Below, piece by piece: positions 1 to 11,658 of a DNA stretch of 64,000 bases. Source of the stretch: Dryomyza anilis (lineage: Eukaryota > Arthropoda > Insecta > Diptera > Dryomyzidae); assembly GCA_951804985.1 (NCBI GenBank), contig OX638133.1, positions 52,190,791-52,254,790 of the forward strand, in the 5' to 3' direction. A program made the position numbers and the translations under genes. Every line of letters starts with the position of its first letter. Within the stretch, counting starts at the first letter, position 1. The notes below the pieces were generated by a model. It searched no databases. It had not been told where the DNA came from and saw only the letters and a program-made list of their open reading frames with translations.

Positions 1-23
1 AATGGTACACTTTCTTCTGAGTG
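1..23 (-). repeat. Outer end of a TA-flanked TIR element, cut by the window edge
   Basis: The bases ending TTCTTCTGAGTG followed by TA match the outer ends of the elements at 151-2943, 48308-49191 and 51855-52738. Only the last 23 bases lie in the window. Confidence 0.6.
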
Positions 24-25
24 TA

Positions 26-145
26 ACGTTGTTGAAAACTTGAATTTTCTGCGTATGTACGTAGAAGTTTTTTAACAACTGTAATTTTTGTGTCAGAATG
101 TTGTTGCAAAGAAAACAACACATTTGAATTTATTTTGAAATAATT
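26..145. repeat. Inverted duplicate of 3440-3560
   Basis: This stretch (with GTACGTAGAAG, CAACTGTAATTTTT and GTGTCAGAATGTTGTTG) reappears as its reverse complement at about 3440-3560, and a part in direct orientation follows the TIR element at 2955-3000. The flanking DNA was therefore duplicated and partly inverted around the insertion at 151-2943. Confidence 0.55.
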
Positions 146-821
146 GTGTGCACCCAGAAAAAAACATGGTAAATAATTAGTATTTTAATAGAAAAACAGT
201 AATTTATACTATTAAAATTGGTCAATAGCATACGTCCCATTAGTTCAGTAATATTGAAACTGTTAATACAATATGTTGTTATACCATAAATTTTAAAATG
301 TACTCTTTTAATTACAATGAGCTAAACTTTTGTATAATAGACATCTGCACAAGTGCATTTGAAACCCACTTCACGACTGAATGTCTTGAATGCCCTTGAT
401 TGCCCTGAATGGGCAATCATGAAGTACGACGGGTAAGAATACAAATTTTTAACTATCATAAGTTCCGTGCGGAATGGATTTCCGAGTTGCCAATACGAAA
501 ATGTAAATTCGAAAATTTGAAATCAGCTGTTTATGTCAAATCAGTGAAAATTTACCAACAAAAATTAAAATCATTTGTGTTAAATTTGCAAAAAATGGTT
601 AAAAATTTAATATTTTGAAGAAAATTGTTTAATTTGTCTACAAATATTGATGTAGGAGATTGATTTAATTGAACCGATGGACCTATGGAAGAGTATCGGA
701 TCTTTGGCCAGCTCCCACTTGCAATTCTCCCGCGATACGGACGGACGGCTATAGGTTTACCGGAAAGAGATTCTTCGGATTGCCGGCCATCGAGTAAAAT
801 AATGGCCAGAGTAAAATCTCA

Positions 822-1067
822 TTAAAAGTCAGCTGAGCAGCAGTGTGGGTTGGCTGGGCTGTTTGCGTCGGCCACCTCGTGCAGAACCAGCTCCAGCTGA
901 AAATGTGACAGCGAGCGACACGATTGCGCTATCTTACAAACGTTGTAGCCCAGAATGGACTTGAGCAACTTGTGCTCAAGCAGACAAAAGGGCAGCGCGT
1001 TGCAGTTGCAGTAAAGTGTCACCTCATTCTCGCCGCTGAGCGCCACCTCATTGTCGAGATTCAGCAA
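822..1067 (-). pseudogene. Coding-like segment inside the hAT-like element, possibly a captured exon
   Basis: An 81-codon open stretch on the minus strand lies in an island that is clearly richer in G+C than the rest of the element. It is rich in Leu, Cys and Asn, and looks like a folded-protein exon rather than low-complexity sequence. The open frame extends a few codons upstream with more Leu/Cys. I recognise no domain and no transposase motif. It could be a host exon picked up by the element, or an unidentified piece of the transposon's own gene. Confidence 0.3.
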
Positions 1068-1676
1068 GAGACAGTCACGCAGTGGACAAATAATTTTAAC
1101 TAATTATCATTTTCTAATTCTTATATTTTTGTTAAACCAAACACAAGTGAAATGAATTAATTTTATGCTTTAACATAAAAATACTTTTTTTATTTGCAAT
1201 ATGTACAGTAGTTTCTTGTTAATTCGTGAAGTTTAGATATTTGGCCAGCTACCACTTGCTATATAAGAAGGTAGCTGGCGGCCGTCTCCAGCACCCCGGA
1301 GTTAAAGCATAAACAGCAAATGATTCAGCGCAATTTGTAATTATTTCACATTTTCACGAATTACAGCAAAAATTCATTAATTAATGCAAAATAAAATATT
1401 TGTTCACACAAAGAATTACATTCCGACAATGCATTCGTAGAAAAAGTGTCAAAAATCTTTCAAAAAATCCTTTCCGACGGAACCTGTGATGCCATAAATC
1501 CGAACTTCGAATTCGATTCGGATCCTATGATAGATAAATCCGAATACGAATGAAAATATCCGATTCATGATTGCCCTGATTCACTTCATTTACTGTCGTC
1601 AACTCTATGCTTGGAAATCAAATGAATGTCTTGCTCACAACAACAAAGAACCAAGTAATGTCAAAACACAAACAAA

Positions 1677-1766
1677 ACTGAAGTGAAGAGGTATATGATG
1701 ATGTGCAATAAAAATTCAAATACTGAAGTGAAGAGGTATATGATGATGTGCAATAAAAATTCAAAT
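1677..1766. repeat. Two-copy 45-bp tandem duplication
   Basis: Two identical 45-bp units start ACTGAAGTGAAGAGG at 1677 and 1722, and a third partial unit starts at 1767. They lie inside the hAT-like element. Confidence 0.8.
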
Positions 1767-2954
1767 ACTGAAATGAACTGCTTATGACACCGAGTACTTA
1801 GTGCATTTTTAATTTTTTTCTACTCTAAGGAATTTTCATTAATATTGAAATATAGAAAAAAAAAACAAAAGGTATAAGAAAATCATATAATATTTTATAT
1901 GAAGTTATTTATTTATTAAAAAAAAATTTTGTTTGGCTTAATTTTTTTCATTATTTTTTTGGATATAAACCAGAATGTTGTTTTTTCGTACAATTTTTTT
2001 TTACAATATTTTTTTTTTTTTTTAAATAATGTTTGTTGTATTTTTATTAACACATAAATAGCAACAACAATATTACCGAGCGGCATATTTGTTGTTTTCA
2101 ATGTTCGTCTTCTCACTCGTTACTACATAGTTGCGCTCACTCGCTGCACCCACTATATTCGTTGCATGTTCAGGGTATGTGTTGTCGTTTAATTTTGTTT
2201 TTCAAAACATTGAATGTTTTGGATGGCTTGATGTTTTGAGAGTGATACCAATGAAACAAATACTGAAGTGAAGTAGCTCAGAGAGACTTCACTATAATAC
2301 TGACGATTGTCATTTGCGAAATGAATTCAAAACTGTAGAGTGCTGTAGTGCATATTTAAAGAGGAAACTTCAAAACCATTTGTGCAGATGTCTATTGTAT
2401 AATTTATTTTATTTTTAATATCCATATTGAAATTCACTTTTAAAAATTACACACAAAAAAAGACACTTCTTGTTGCAAAATGTTATATTTGATTTTGGAT
2501 TTAATATCTAATTATTGATTGTAATACTTAAGTATGCATTTATTTTTGTGTCCGTTGACATAATAGACGTTCGATTTTTTATTTATTTTCTGTAATAAAT
2601 AAAAGAGGTTAAAATACTGTATTAACATTAAATACATTGAGTCCCCACCAATATCGCGTTTAATAATGTCGATTGTTACAAAAAATGCATGGAACCATTT
2701 TGAGCAAACACGCACAATGACGTACACACAAACATGTTTCAATTCGTTGGTTTTTTTATGTCACGTTTATTATTAAAGGAAGAAACCATTAAAATAATAA
2801 TATTTATTCTATTAAAAATAATAATATTGAAATATTTAAATTAATGGTTCTGAATTTTTCGAACACTTGCATATTAATTAGAAAACTTTTTAATTAATAT
2901 GAACAAATTATTTAATACTTAATGGGCCGTTTTCTTCTGAGTGTATGATTAATA

Positions 2955-3295
2955 GACAAGAAACAACTGTAATTTTTTCATTGTGTCAGAATGTTGTTGT
3001 AGATATGTGTGCAAAACTGCACTAAATCGGCCATCAAAACTGAAAGATAAGAAACCACCATCGAGATGCTGTAAAACAAAAAAATACAACAGCATTTGTG
3101 CAGCTCCGGTCCGTCAGGATAACAAATATATATTTTAGATTTTAAATTTAAATTAACTGCCATCCACCCATGCCCATGTACAGAAATGTCTTCATCAGCA
3201 CGATAGTTGATACACCCACTAAGGAAACTGCCGGCGTTCTTCCCACCAATTTTATTGGGCAAAAATGTAAAAAAAATGTCAATGAAATAAATATT
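2955..3295. repeat. First copy of a direct host-segment repeat (second copy at 3590-3870)
   Basis: The two stretches share blocks such as CAGCATTTGTG, GTCAGGATAACAAATAT, TTTTAGATTT and GGAAACTGCCGG in the same order, with moderate divergence. The short open frames here (2978-3262 minus, 3353-3577 plus) differ between the copies, so I treat them as chance. Confidence 0.6.
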
Positions 3296-3589
3296 TTGAC
3301 TGACCGGAGCTACACATATGCTGTTGAATTATTTTGTTTTTAAAACATTTCTATGGTGTTTTCTTTTAGTTTTGATGGCCGATTCAGTGCAGTTTTGCAC
3401 ACATATCTATTAATCACACTCAATTTTTTCAAAAATAATTCAAATGTTTTGTTTCCTTTACAACAACAATCTGACACAATGAAAAAATTACAGTTGTCAA
3501 AAAACTTCTACGTACATGCGCAGAAGATTCAAGTTTTGAACAACGTTCTGCGCAATCTTTGTTTCTATAATTCTTGATTAATAGACATG

Positions 3590-3870
3590 TTTGCAAAACT
3601 TCCCTTAATCAGCCACCACTAATAAAAAATAAGAAACCACCTACAGCATTTGTGTCGCTCAGTCTCTCAGGATAACAAATATACATTTTAGATTTGAAAT
3701 TTAAATTAGCTGCCAGACTCCCATGTCCATGTGCAGAAATATCTAGATCAGCACGATGTTGATGCACTCAATGAGAAAACTGCCGGAAGCCTGCTATCCA
3801 CGAATGTTTTTGGGCAAAAATTTGTTCAAAAAGAAATGTTCAATGAAATAAATATTTGTAATTTATAAAT
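3590..3870. repeat. Second copy of the direct repeat at 2955-3295
   Basis: It aligns with 2955-3295, ending in the shared block CAATGAAATAAATATT. Beyond it, at 3913-3922 and 3935-3944, is a perfect 10-bp inverted repeat (TTCAAGATAC / GTATCTTGAA). Confidence 0.6.
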
Positions 3871-4114
3871 GTCTAAATTTAAATTTCCGTTACTTCCCAG
3901 CTAACGCCAGAGTTCAAGATACACTCAGGCTCCAGTATCTTGAATCCAAGGTTTTGATTTTATTTCACAAGTGTTTTTTTTTTAGTACAATTTGTTTGTA
4001 ATTTTTTTTTCATCAAGCATTCGTTTTTTCATTAGTCAAGAATATAAATAACATGAGTGACAATATCCACTTCTATTGAACACGAAATTTTAGCTGAAAA
4101 GCGATTGCGGTGAG

Positions 4115-4530
4115 TTAGTAGTTCATTTAACGAATTTAATTTTACTCTGCCACGCTCTCTCCCCTAGACAAAGATGTTGCTCGACCCAAAAGCAAAAAAT
4201 TCAGTCGATGGCAGTGAGCGCTGTATATCGCCACTTGGGGATATGCATACCCACTAGTTCTTGTACTGTGGATGTAATGCTATTCTGCAGATATACAACG
4301 TTATGTACCAGTCGCAGATGACAGACGGTACCATATTCTGCAACTTATAGAAGACCGGCGATCATGGCCGTTTGTCGCGCATATACGTGAACTACGCTAC
4401 TGCCACAACCCCGATTCCATGATGAGATAGGTCGAGAAGTTGTTCCCGCAACCAAACACTACAACGTTTAACGGCGGCGGCGAACACATTTATCCCGCGA
4501 ATGAGGTGTCAGTTTTCATAAATGTGAGTT
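4115..4530 (+). other. Less AT-rich, coding-like but stop-filled remnant
   Basis: This ~415-bp stretch has much more G+C than its surroundings, but every frame is broken by stops. It may be a decayed exon or a TE fragment; I cannot name a family. 4530-5120 next to it is AT-rich, and holds a perfect hairpin at 4952-4975 (AAAAGATTGT-GAAA-ACAATCTTTT). Confidence 0.25.
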
Positions 4531-5122
4531 CCCGAAAATTTATCACCCTTGAACAAGCATAACGAAAGACTAGTCCATTTTTGAATCTGGGGCGGTTTCA
4601 ACGTTATAGTACGGCAAGCATACGTTGCAGCAATTTCTCTATGCTGTGTATTTATAAACTTTTTTTTATGATTGAAAATAATAAAAAATTAGTATATTTG
4701 CACATATTTAGATTTTCTTATTGCAAAAATAGCCAGGCGGAAGCTTTTTATGAATCCTCATAGATTTATATAAAAGAGCATTTTTTGAGAGCATTACTTT
4801 TAGGTTCATTTGCTAGATTGTTTTTAGGCTCCAATACAAGACTCATAAAAGAACCTTTTACATATTCTCAGATCTGAATGACGCATTTTTATCAGAAAAT
4901 GTATATTTCAAGACTCTTTTCTGAATGAAATACGAGCGCTCAGCCTCAGGCAAAAGATTGTGAAAACAATCTTTTCGGAGTTCTTGCGTTGGCTGGGTTG
5001 ACATTCCATAGTTTCTGCCGTCAGCAATATGGGGTATTCACAAGGTATACATTTGCCACGCGTAATCATGCCAAAGGTAATTTTTGAAATGTGTAATTTT
5101 TGAATGTAGTTTTTCCTCATGT

Positions 5123-5439
5123 ATAATAATAATAATAATAGTTTGGCACTACAGTCCTATAAGAACTTCGGCCGAGCTCTCTCACCATTTTCAGCTGTGC
5201 GTGTTATATTTGTACTCGAAAGTGGTGGGACCTACAGTTTATTGCCGAATCCGAACGGCGGGTGAGAGCTTTCCATAGGCAATGTTTTTAATCTCGAAGG
5301 TTTGCCATTTACTGCCGAGAGGTAGCGCGATATAGAAAAATGTTTCTATGAAAAGATGTTGTTAGCCCCAGTCCTGGCTTGAACCGGGGACCTTTCGGCT
5401 CGCAGTCCAACGCACTAACCACTGAGCTACCGCGGCTAC
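5123..5439 (-). repeat. tRNA-derived SINE, copy 1, with a perfect TSD
   Basis: Read on the minus strand, it starts GTAGCCGCGGTAGCTCAGTGG, which has a RNA polymerase III A-box match. The B-box match GGTTCAAGCC follows about 40 bases later, then a ~220-bp unique body, then an (ATT)n tail. The host word TTCCTCATGTATA is present on both sides (5113-5125 and 5440-5452), a 13-bp target duplication showing LINE-mediated insertion. This copy has the clearest hallmarks of the five. Confidence 0.85.
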
Positions 5440-5657
5440 TTCCTCATGTATACTGTGCCAAAATCGTTTGTGAATTTGTTTGATATTTCTAGCCACAAAA
5501 GACAAAGGCCGAAGTTGAAAATCTTGTCATAACAAAAAGGGCGAATCTTTTCTTTTTTTTTACCATAATTGCGTCATTTTGACGTCAAATCGACAAAATG
5601 AGACGACAATTTTGATCGACAATATTACAAAAACCACCTACAGGACACTTTTATATG

Positions 5658-6169
5658 CACTCAGAAGAAAATGTACCATTAAGTACTTTATGGTACGACC
5701 ATTGATCTTATGGTTCATGTAATAATAGTTTTTTCTTTTTACGTCAAAATTTTTCTAATTAATTAAATAGTATTTGAAAAATTCAGTACCATAATTTTAA
5801 ATATTTCAATATTTTTATTTTAAATAGAATAAATAATGTTGTTGTTAAAAGTGAATATCAATTTCGACAAATAAATAAAATAATATATACAATAAATTAA
5901 CTAAAACACATTTTTGTTTTAATAAATTATTATGAAAATGTAATTCGACTATACCATAAAATTAATAATACGTATCATTAAATTTATATATGTCTTTCTT
6001 ATTGTAAATAAAATATCACATTATAAAATATATGGTACAACCACACATTGTATTAACAGTTTCAATATTACTGAACTAATGGGACGCATCTTATTGACTA
6101 ATTTTAATGGTATGAATTATTGTTTTTCTATTGAAATACTATCAATTTACCATGATTTTTTTCCGGGTG
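5658..6169 (+). mobile_element. TA-type TIR element, copy 2, internally deleted
   Basis: It starts CACTCAGAAGAAAATG at 5658 and ends TTTCCGGGTG at 6169. It matches the left and right parts of the 890-bp copy at 38062-38951 but lacks about 380 bp of the middle, including the relic exon and intron. The flanking dinucleotide is TG on both sides instead of TA. Confidence 0.65.
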
Positions 6170-7707
6170 TGTACCCAGCAAACACCCTTTCGATAGAATT
6201 CGAATTCTAAACGATATCGTTAAATTTCAAGTAGGCTTTGTATTGAAGATAATACGAAGGCGAACAATGAACATAACAACAAATTTGCAGCTCGGGCGGT
6301 ACGAGACGTTGCCCGTCGTCGTTTTTGGGCGTCCTCTTATTTGTTCTTTTTGAATTCAATTCGATATCGAGAATTCATACAATAACGCTATCGTTCTTGA
6401 AACGTTGACGATATTATCGTAATCTCAAAAACCAACTCTACACCCCTATTATTTAATTACAAAAGAAATTAAAAAAGTGATACACGCGATCGGATTTCAC
6501 ATGCATTAATATTAGATTATATTGGTCGGAAATTAATGTGCCATAAAAAAAAATTATAATTTTTCCACCCAAAATTCTAAAAAACTTCTACTTTTGCCCT
6601 AATACAATATTATTTTTATGTTCAAAGTTGAACTTCCTAAGTGTATCGAAATTACATGCATTTACGATAAATAGGATATAGTGAGAGATCTATTTCAGAT
6701 AATATATTTTAATAAATTCAAAAGCACATTAACTATACCATTTCAAAGATTACGCAATGTTAATGGACTTAAACTCAAGATTTAGTTGTAAAGTCCAACT
6801 ATAATTTAATTGTTTAATATGCAATAAAAATACGAATCATTATACGTCGAAAGATAATATAAACACGAGAACCGAAAGATGTTAGTATTAAGTTTTTGTA
6901 TGTTTTCAGCTAAAACAGCTATAAAAGAATGATTACGTTTTTTTACTATTTTTATAAATAACTTTTTCCGTAGTTTCTTTAAAGAAAATTTTAGCTTTGG
7001 AAAATAATTTTTTAATAAATTAGGTGAGTTAATATAAATATAAGAAAATTATATTATAAAGTATAAAATTATATTATAGTGTATTATTTTGATTAATATT
7101 AAGATAATGTTAAATGACTTTTATATAATTTAATGTTTGTTAATATTTGTATATTTTTAAATATTCTTCAAACGCCTGAAATAGGGGAGAGAATCACATG
7201 TATTTTCCCATTTTGCGCAACATTTGAAACATTTGATCTAAATCGTATCGCAAGCTTCGAAACGAATATACAATTTTAAAAGATCGTAGAGACTCGAAAT
7301 CTGTTGAAATTAGATTTTCAAATGAATAACATTTTTTATTATCATTATTTCAACAGTGATCGCGCCATCAAAATCATGCACGCGCCCATCTGTAATTCAG
7401 AATGCTTAAAATGTGGTACAGAACCAATAATATGTATTTAAAAAAATATGAATTTTCAAATAATATTCTTAAGGACGCGATATTTACGATCCCTATCAAC
7501 GACACCATCAAAAATTGTTCCTTAATTCTTACATATTTTTAAAATCATATTCGGTAAAAACGATCATCATTAGCCAGTAAATGTATACATAATTACATTT
7601 TACGGTTTTTGAACTGCTTTTTCTGTTTAAAAATACAAAAAATTCGGGATAAAATTAGTATTGTCAATTAAAATTTAAATTGCATTTAACGTTTTTTAAT
7701 AATATAA
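6170..7707. other. AT-rich sequence without recognisable genes
   Basis: I see no coding potential. 6195-6425 has several interleaved inverted words (GAATTCGAATTC, ACGATATCGTT, TTCGATATCGA), possibly a decayed small inverted-repeat element. The rest is ordinary AT-rich DNA. Confidence 0.4.
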
Positions 7708-10380
7708 TAAATATAGTAAATATTATAAACATTATAAACATTATAAATATTATAAATATTATAAATATTATAAATATTATAAATATTATAAATATTATAA
7801 ATATTATAAATATTATAAATATTATAAATATTATAAATATTATAAATATTATAAATATTATAAATATTATAAATATTATAAATATTATAAATATTATAAA
7901 TATTATAAATATTATAAATATTATAAATATTATAAATATTATAAATATTATAAATATTATAAATATTATAAATATTATAAATATTATAAATATTATAAAT
8001 ATTATAAATATTATAAATATTATAAATATTATAAATATTATAAATATTATAAATATTATAAATATTATAAATATTATAAATATTATAAATATTATAAATA
8101 TTATAAATATTATAAATATTATAAATATTATAAATATTATAAATATTATAAATATTATAAATATTATAAATATTATAAATATTATAAATATTATAAATAT
8201 TATAAATATTATAAATATTATAAATATTATAAATATTATAAATATTATAAATATTATAAATATTATAAATATTATAAATATTATAAATATTATAAATATT
8301 ATAAATATTATAAATATTATAAATATTATAAATATTATAAATATTATAAATATTATAAATATTATAAATATTATAAATATTATAAATATTATAAATATTA
8401 TAAATATTATAAATATTATAAATATTATAAATATTATAAATATTATAAATATTATAAATATTATAAATATTATAAATATTATAAATATTATAAATATTAT
8501 AAATATTATAAATATTATAAATATTATAAATATTATAAATATTATAAATATTATAAATATTATAAATATTATAAATATTATAAATATTATAAATATTATA
8601 AATATTATAAATATTATAAATATTATAAATATTATAAATATTATAAATATTATAAATATTATAAATATTATAAATATTATAAATATTATAAATATTATAA
8701 ATATTATAAATATTATAAATATTATAAATATTATAAATATTATAAATATTATAAATATTATAAATATTATAAATATTATAAATATTATAAATATTATAAA
8801 TATTATAAATATTATAAATATTATAAATATTATAAATATTATAAATATTATAAATATTATAAATATTATAAATATTATAAATATTATAAATATTATAAAT
8901 ATTATAAATATTATAAATATTATAAATATTATAAATATTATAAATATTATAAATATTATAAATATTATAAATATTATAAATATTATAAATATTATAAATA
9001 TTATAAATATTATAAATATTATAAATATTATAAATATTATAAATATTATAAATATTATAAATATTATAAATATTATAAATATTATAAATATTATAAATAT
9101 TATAAATATTATAAATATTATAAATATTATAAATATTATAAATATTATAAATATTATAAATATTATAAATATTATAAATATTATAAATATTATAAATATT
9201 ATAAATATTATAAATATTATAAATATTATAAATATTATAAATATTATAAATATTATAAATATTATAAATATTATAAATATTATAAATATTATAAATATTA
9301 TAAATATTATAAATATTATAAATATTATAAATATTATAAATATTATAAATATTATAAATATTATAAATATTATAAATATTATAAATATTATAAATATTAT
9401 AAATATTATAAATATTATAAATATTATAAATATTATAAATATTATAAATATTATAAATATTATAAATATTATAAATATTATAAATATTATAAATATTATA
9501 AATATTATAAATATTATAAATATTATAAATATTATAAATATTATAAATATTATAAATATTATAAATATTATAAATATTATAAATATTATAAATATTATAA
9601 ATATTATAAATATTATAAATATTATAAATATTATAAATATTATAAATATTATAAATATTATAAATATTATAAATATTATAAATATTATAAATATTATAAA
9701 TATTATAAATATTATAAATATTATAAATATTATAAATATTATAAATATTATAAATATTATAAATATTATAAATATTATAAATATTATAAATATTATAAAT
9801 ATTATAAATATTATAAATATTATAAATATTATAAATATTATAAATATTATAAATATTATAAATATTATAAATATTATAAATATTATAAATATTATAAATA
9901 TTATAAATATTATAAATATTATAAATATTATAAATATTATAAATATTATAAATATTATAAATATTATAAATATTATAAATATTATAAATATTATAAATAT
10001 TATAAATATTATAAATATTATAAATATTATAAATATTATAAATATTATAAATATTATAAATATTATAAATATTATAAATATTATAAATATTATAAATATT
10101 ATAAATATTATAAATATTATAAATATTATAAATATTATAAATATTATAAATATTATAAATATTATAAATATTATAAATATTATAAATATTATAAATATTA
10201 TAAATATTATAAATATTATAAATATTATAAATATTATAAATATTATAAATATTATAAATATTATAAATATTATAAATATTATAAATATTATAAATATTAT
10301 AAATATTATAAATATTATAAATATTATAAATATTATAAATATTATAAATATTATAAATATTATAAATATTATAAATACTT
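7708..10380. repeat. Nine-base satellite (TAAATATTA)n, 297 units
   Basis: The first unit starts at 7708 and the last at 10372, a distance of exactly 296 x 9, so there is no net slip in register over 2.67 kb. The first four units carry single changes (TAAATATAG, TAAACATTA) and the last reads TAAATACTT; in between I see no variant. As nine is a multiple of three, each unit is free of stops in one frame per strand, which produces two very long meaningless open frames (Ile-Asn-Ile and Ile-Phe-Ile repeats). The array abuts the foldback element at 10381. Confidence 0.95.
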
Positions 10381-10825
10381 TAAGATATTGTCTAAACGTG
10401 CTTAAGGTCCAGTCGGTACAAATTGGGTGTTTTGTACCAACAAATAAAACAACAAACAATTGGCCAAATGCATTGAGTGGCAGATCGTACAGCTGTTTCA
10501 GAGGCAGCAGTTTTTTTCAGAGTTGATGCAGTTTTAGCATTCTTTGCTTTTGATTCTTTCTTCAATGCACATAATTATTATTGTGTTCATTGGAAAACTT
10601 TAGCGACTTGAAATGTACAATCTGCAGAGAATGATCGCTGATGAAGTATCTTGGCTGCCTCTGATACAGCTGTACGATCTCAATGCATTTTGCCAATTGT
10701 TTGTTGTTTTATTTGTTGGTACAAAACACCCAATTTGTACCGACTGGACCTTGAGCACGTTAAGACAATATCTTAAAATAATCAAAAGAGGTCGTAAAAC
10801 AAAAACAATTTATTATAAATATTAA
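10381..10825. mobile_element. Foldback element, type C, copy 1 (inverted arms)
   Basis: The left arm (10381-10510) and right arm (about 10655-10790) are inverted copies sharing AAGGTCCAGTCGGTACAAAT and ACAAATAAAACAACAAACAA, separated by ~140 bp. The right arm carries a full 47-bp core at 10633-10679 (ends GATCG/CGATC); the left has only the first half (10483-10508). Outside the right arm comes TTATTATAAATATTAAG, i.e. satellite-like words, at the place corresponding to the satellite edge on the left. No coding capacity. Confidence 0.6.
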
Positions 10826-11220
10826 GCAAAGAAAAATCGCTGCTCTGAAACAGCTTCTTTGTTGGAACAAAACACTCAATTTGTATTTGAGCATGTTATG
10901 AGAATGGGTCATATTAATAAAAATCGATTTTTCTCAAAAATGGAGGCAATATTCTTCGACTAGTCAAAATGTTCCGCAATTGCTTCAATTTCATTGCTGA
11001 AAACCATTTGCTTATGTTCGAAAATATAAAATTTGAAATTGGCAGGTATTAATAAAAACGTTGGGCCGATCAATTAAATTGAAAATAAATGATTTTCTCA
11101 GAAAATGTAGGCTTGTTTATAAGTAAAAACTTTTTTTTTTAATTAGTATGGTCCTTTATCTTAAAATATTATAAATATTATAAGTAGTATTCAAAATATT
11201 ATATTTTAATTTAACCAAAT
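10826..11220. other. Upstream region of the OS-D gene, nothing recognised
   Basis: AT-rich and non-coding. It contains a short satellite-like word at 11166-11181 (TATTATAAATATTATA). Confidence 0.35.
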
Positions 11221-11228
11221 TATATAAA
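11221..11228 (+). promoter_or_regulatory. Possible TATA box of the OS-D gene
   Basis: TATATAAA lies 36 bases before the ATG at 11257. If used, the 5' leader would be only a few bases long. Alternatively, the TTGTAG at 11245-11250 is a 3' splice site and the real promoter lies further upstream. The sequence cannot decide. Confidence 0.3.
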
Positions 11229-11256
11229 CTATTTACCATTGTCATTGTAGTCAAAG

Positions 11257-11640
11257 ATGAAACTTGTCTTCTTTTCAATAATATTGGCTATGTCCACCTG
11301 TGTGTTGGGTGAGGATAAGTACACTACCAAATATGACAATGTGGATGTGGATGAAATTTTGAAGTCAGAACGACTTTTCAATAATTACTTTAAATGTCTT
11401 ATGAATACTGGCAAATGTACACCAGATGCTCGAGAACTTAAAAAAAGTCTACCGGATGCACTTACAACAGAATGCAGTAAATGTAGTGAAAAACAAAGAC
11501 AAAATTCTGATAAAGTTATTCGCTATATAATTGACAATAAACCGGAAGAATGGAAATTGTTACAAGCAAAATATGATCCAGAGGGAATTTATCTGGCAAA
11601 GTACAAGGATGAAGCGAAAAAAGCAGGAATAAAAGTATAA
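11257..11640 (+). CDS. Chemosensory protein (OS-D / A10 family), EbpIII- or pherokine-3-like
   Basis: A small secreted protein of 127 residues, full length for the family, ATG to TAA without interruption. Residues 1-18 are a signal peptide ending at Gly18, and the mature chain starts [17 protein letters not shown], the classic OS-D opening. The four cysteines fit the family spacing exactly: C47-X6-C54-X18-C73-X2-C76, expected to make two small disulfide loops in a six-helix bundle around a hydrophobic pocket. Members carry hydrophobic ligands in sensilla lymph, haemolymph or the male ejaculatory bulb. The body ([14 protein letters not shown] and an Ile-Lys-Val C-terminus) most resembles fly ejaculatory bulb protein III/pherokine-type members, so a reproductive, metamorphic or immune-induced role is as likely as chemosensation. 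An AATAAA lies 19 bases past the stop. It is the only intact host gene I find, among repeats on both sides. Confidence 0.93.
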   Translation: MKLVFFSIILAMSTCVLGEDKYTTKYDNVDVDEILKSERLFNNYFKCLMNTGKCTPDARELKKSLPDALTTECSKCSEKQRQNSDKVIRYIIDNKPEEWKLLQAKYDPEGIYLAKYKDEAKKAGIKV

Positions 11641-11658
11641 TAGTCACAATTGGATTTC

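Larger units (their letters stand above)
338..2394. mobile_element. Nested hAT-like non-autonomous element with an 8-bp TSD
   Basis: The termini are perfect 15-base inverted repeats, TAGACATCTGCACAA at 338-352 and its complement at 2380-2394, with weaker similarity further inward. The host sequence TTGTATAA is duplicated exactly on both sides (330-337 and 2395-2402). An 8-bp TSD with TIRs starting TAG is the hallmark of the hAT superfamily. The 2057-bp interior has no transposase-like open frame. It holds two less AT-rich patches (about 660-1080 and 1240-1310), one of them coding-like. Confidence 0.75.
151..2943 (-). mobile_element. TA-flanked TIR DNA element, copy 1, split by a hAT-like insertion
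   Basis: One end starts CACCCAGAAAAAAA at 151 and the other finishes TTCTTCTGAGTG at 2943, followed by TA. Without the insertion at 338-2394, the remainder (about 740 bp) aligns along its length with the copies at 38062-38951 and 48308-49191. It keeps the relic of the short first coding segment near 2530-2570 (reverse strand). No transposase is present, so it is a non-autonomous derivative. A 2-bp TA duplication and short imperfect TIRs suggest Tc1/mariner-like transposition, which is an inference. Confidence 0.6.

Noticed and set aside
2978..3577. Small proteins on both strands (94 and 74 codons)
   Set aside because: The segment exists in two diverged copies and the frames are not preserved between them.
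5400..5439. tRNA gene at the SINE heads
   Set aside because: The A and B boxes are present, but the heads continue into a conserved SINE body with tail and TSD, and the anticodon stem pairs poorly.
7664..10526. Two very long open frames on opposite strands (931 and 948 codons)
   Set aside because: They are translations of the nine-base satellite; a stop-free nine-base unit must give open frames, and the products are only Ile-Asn-Ile or Ile-Phe-Ile strings.
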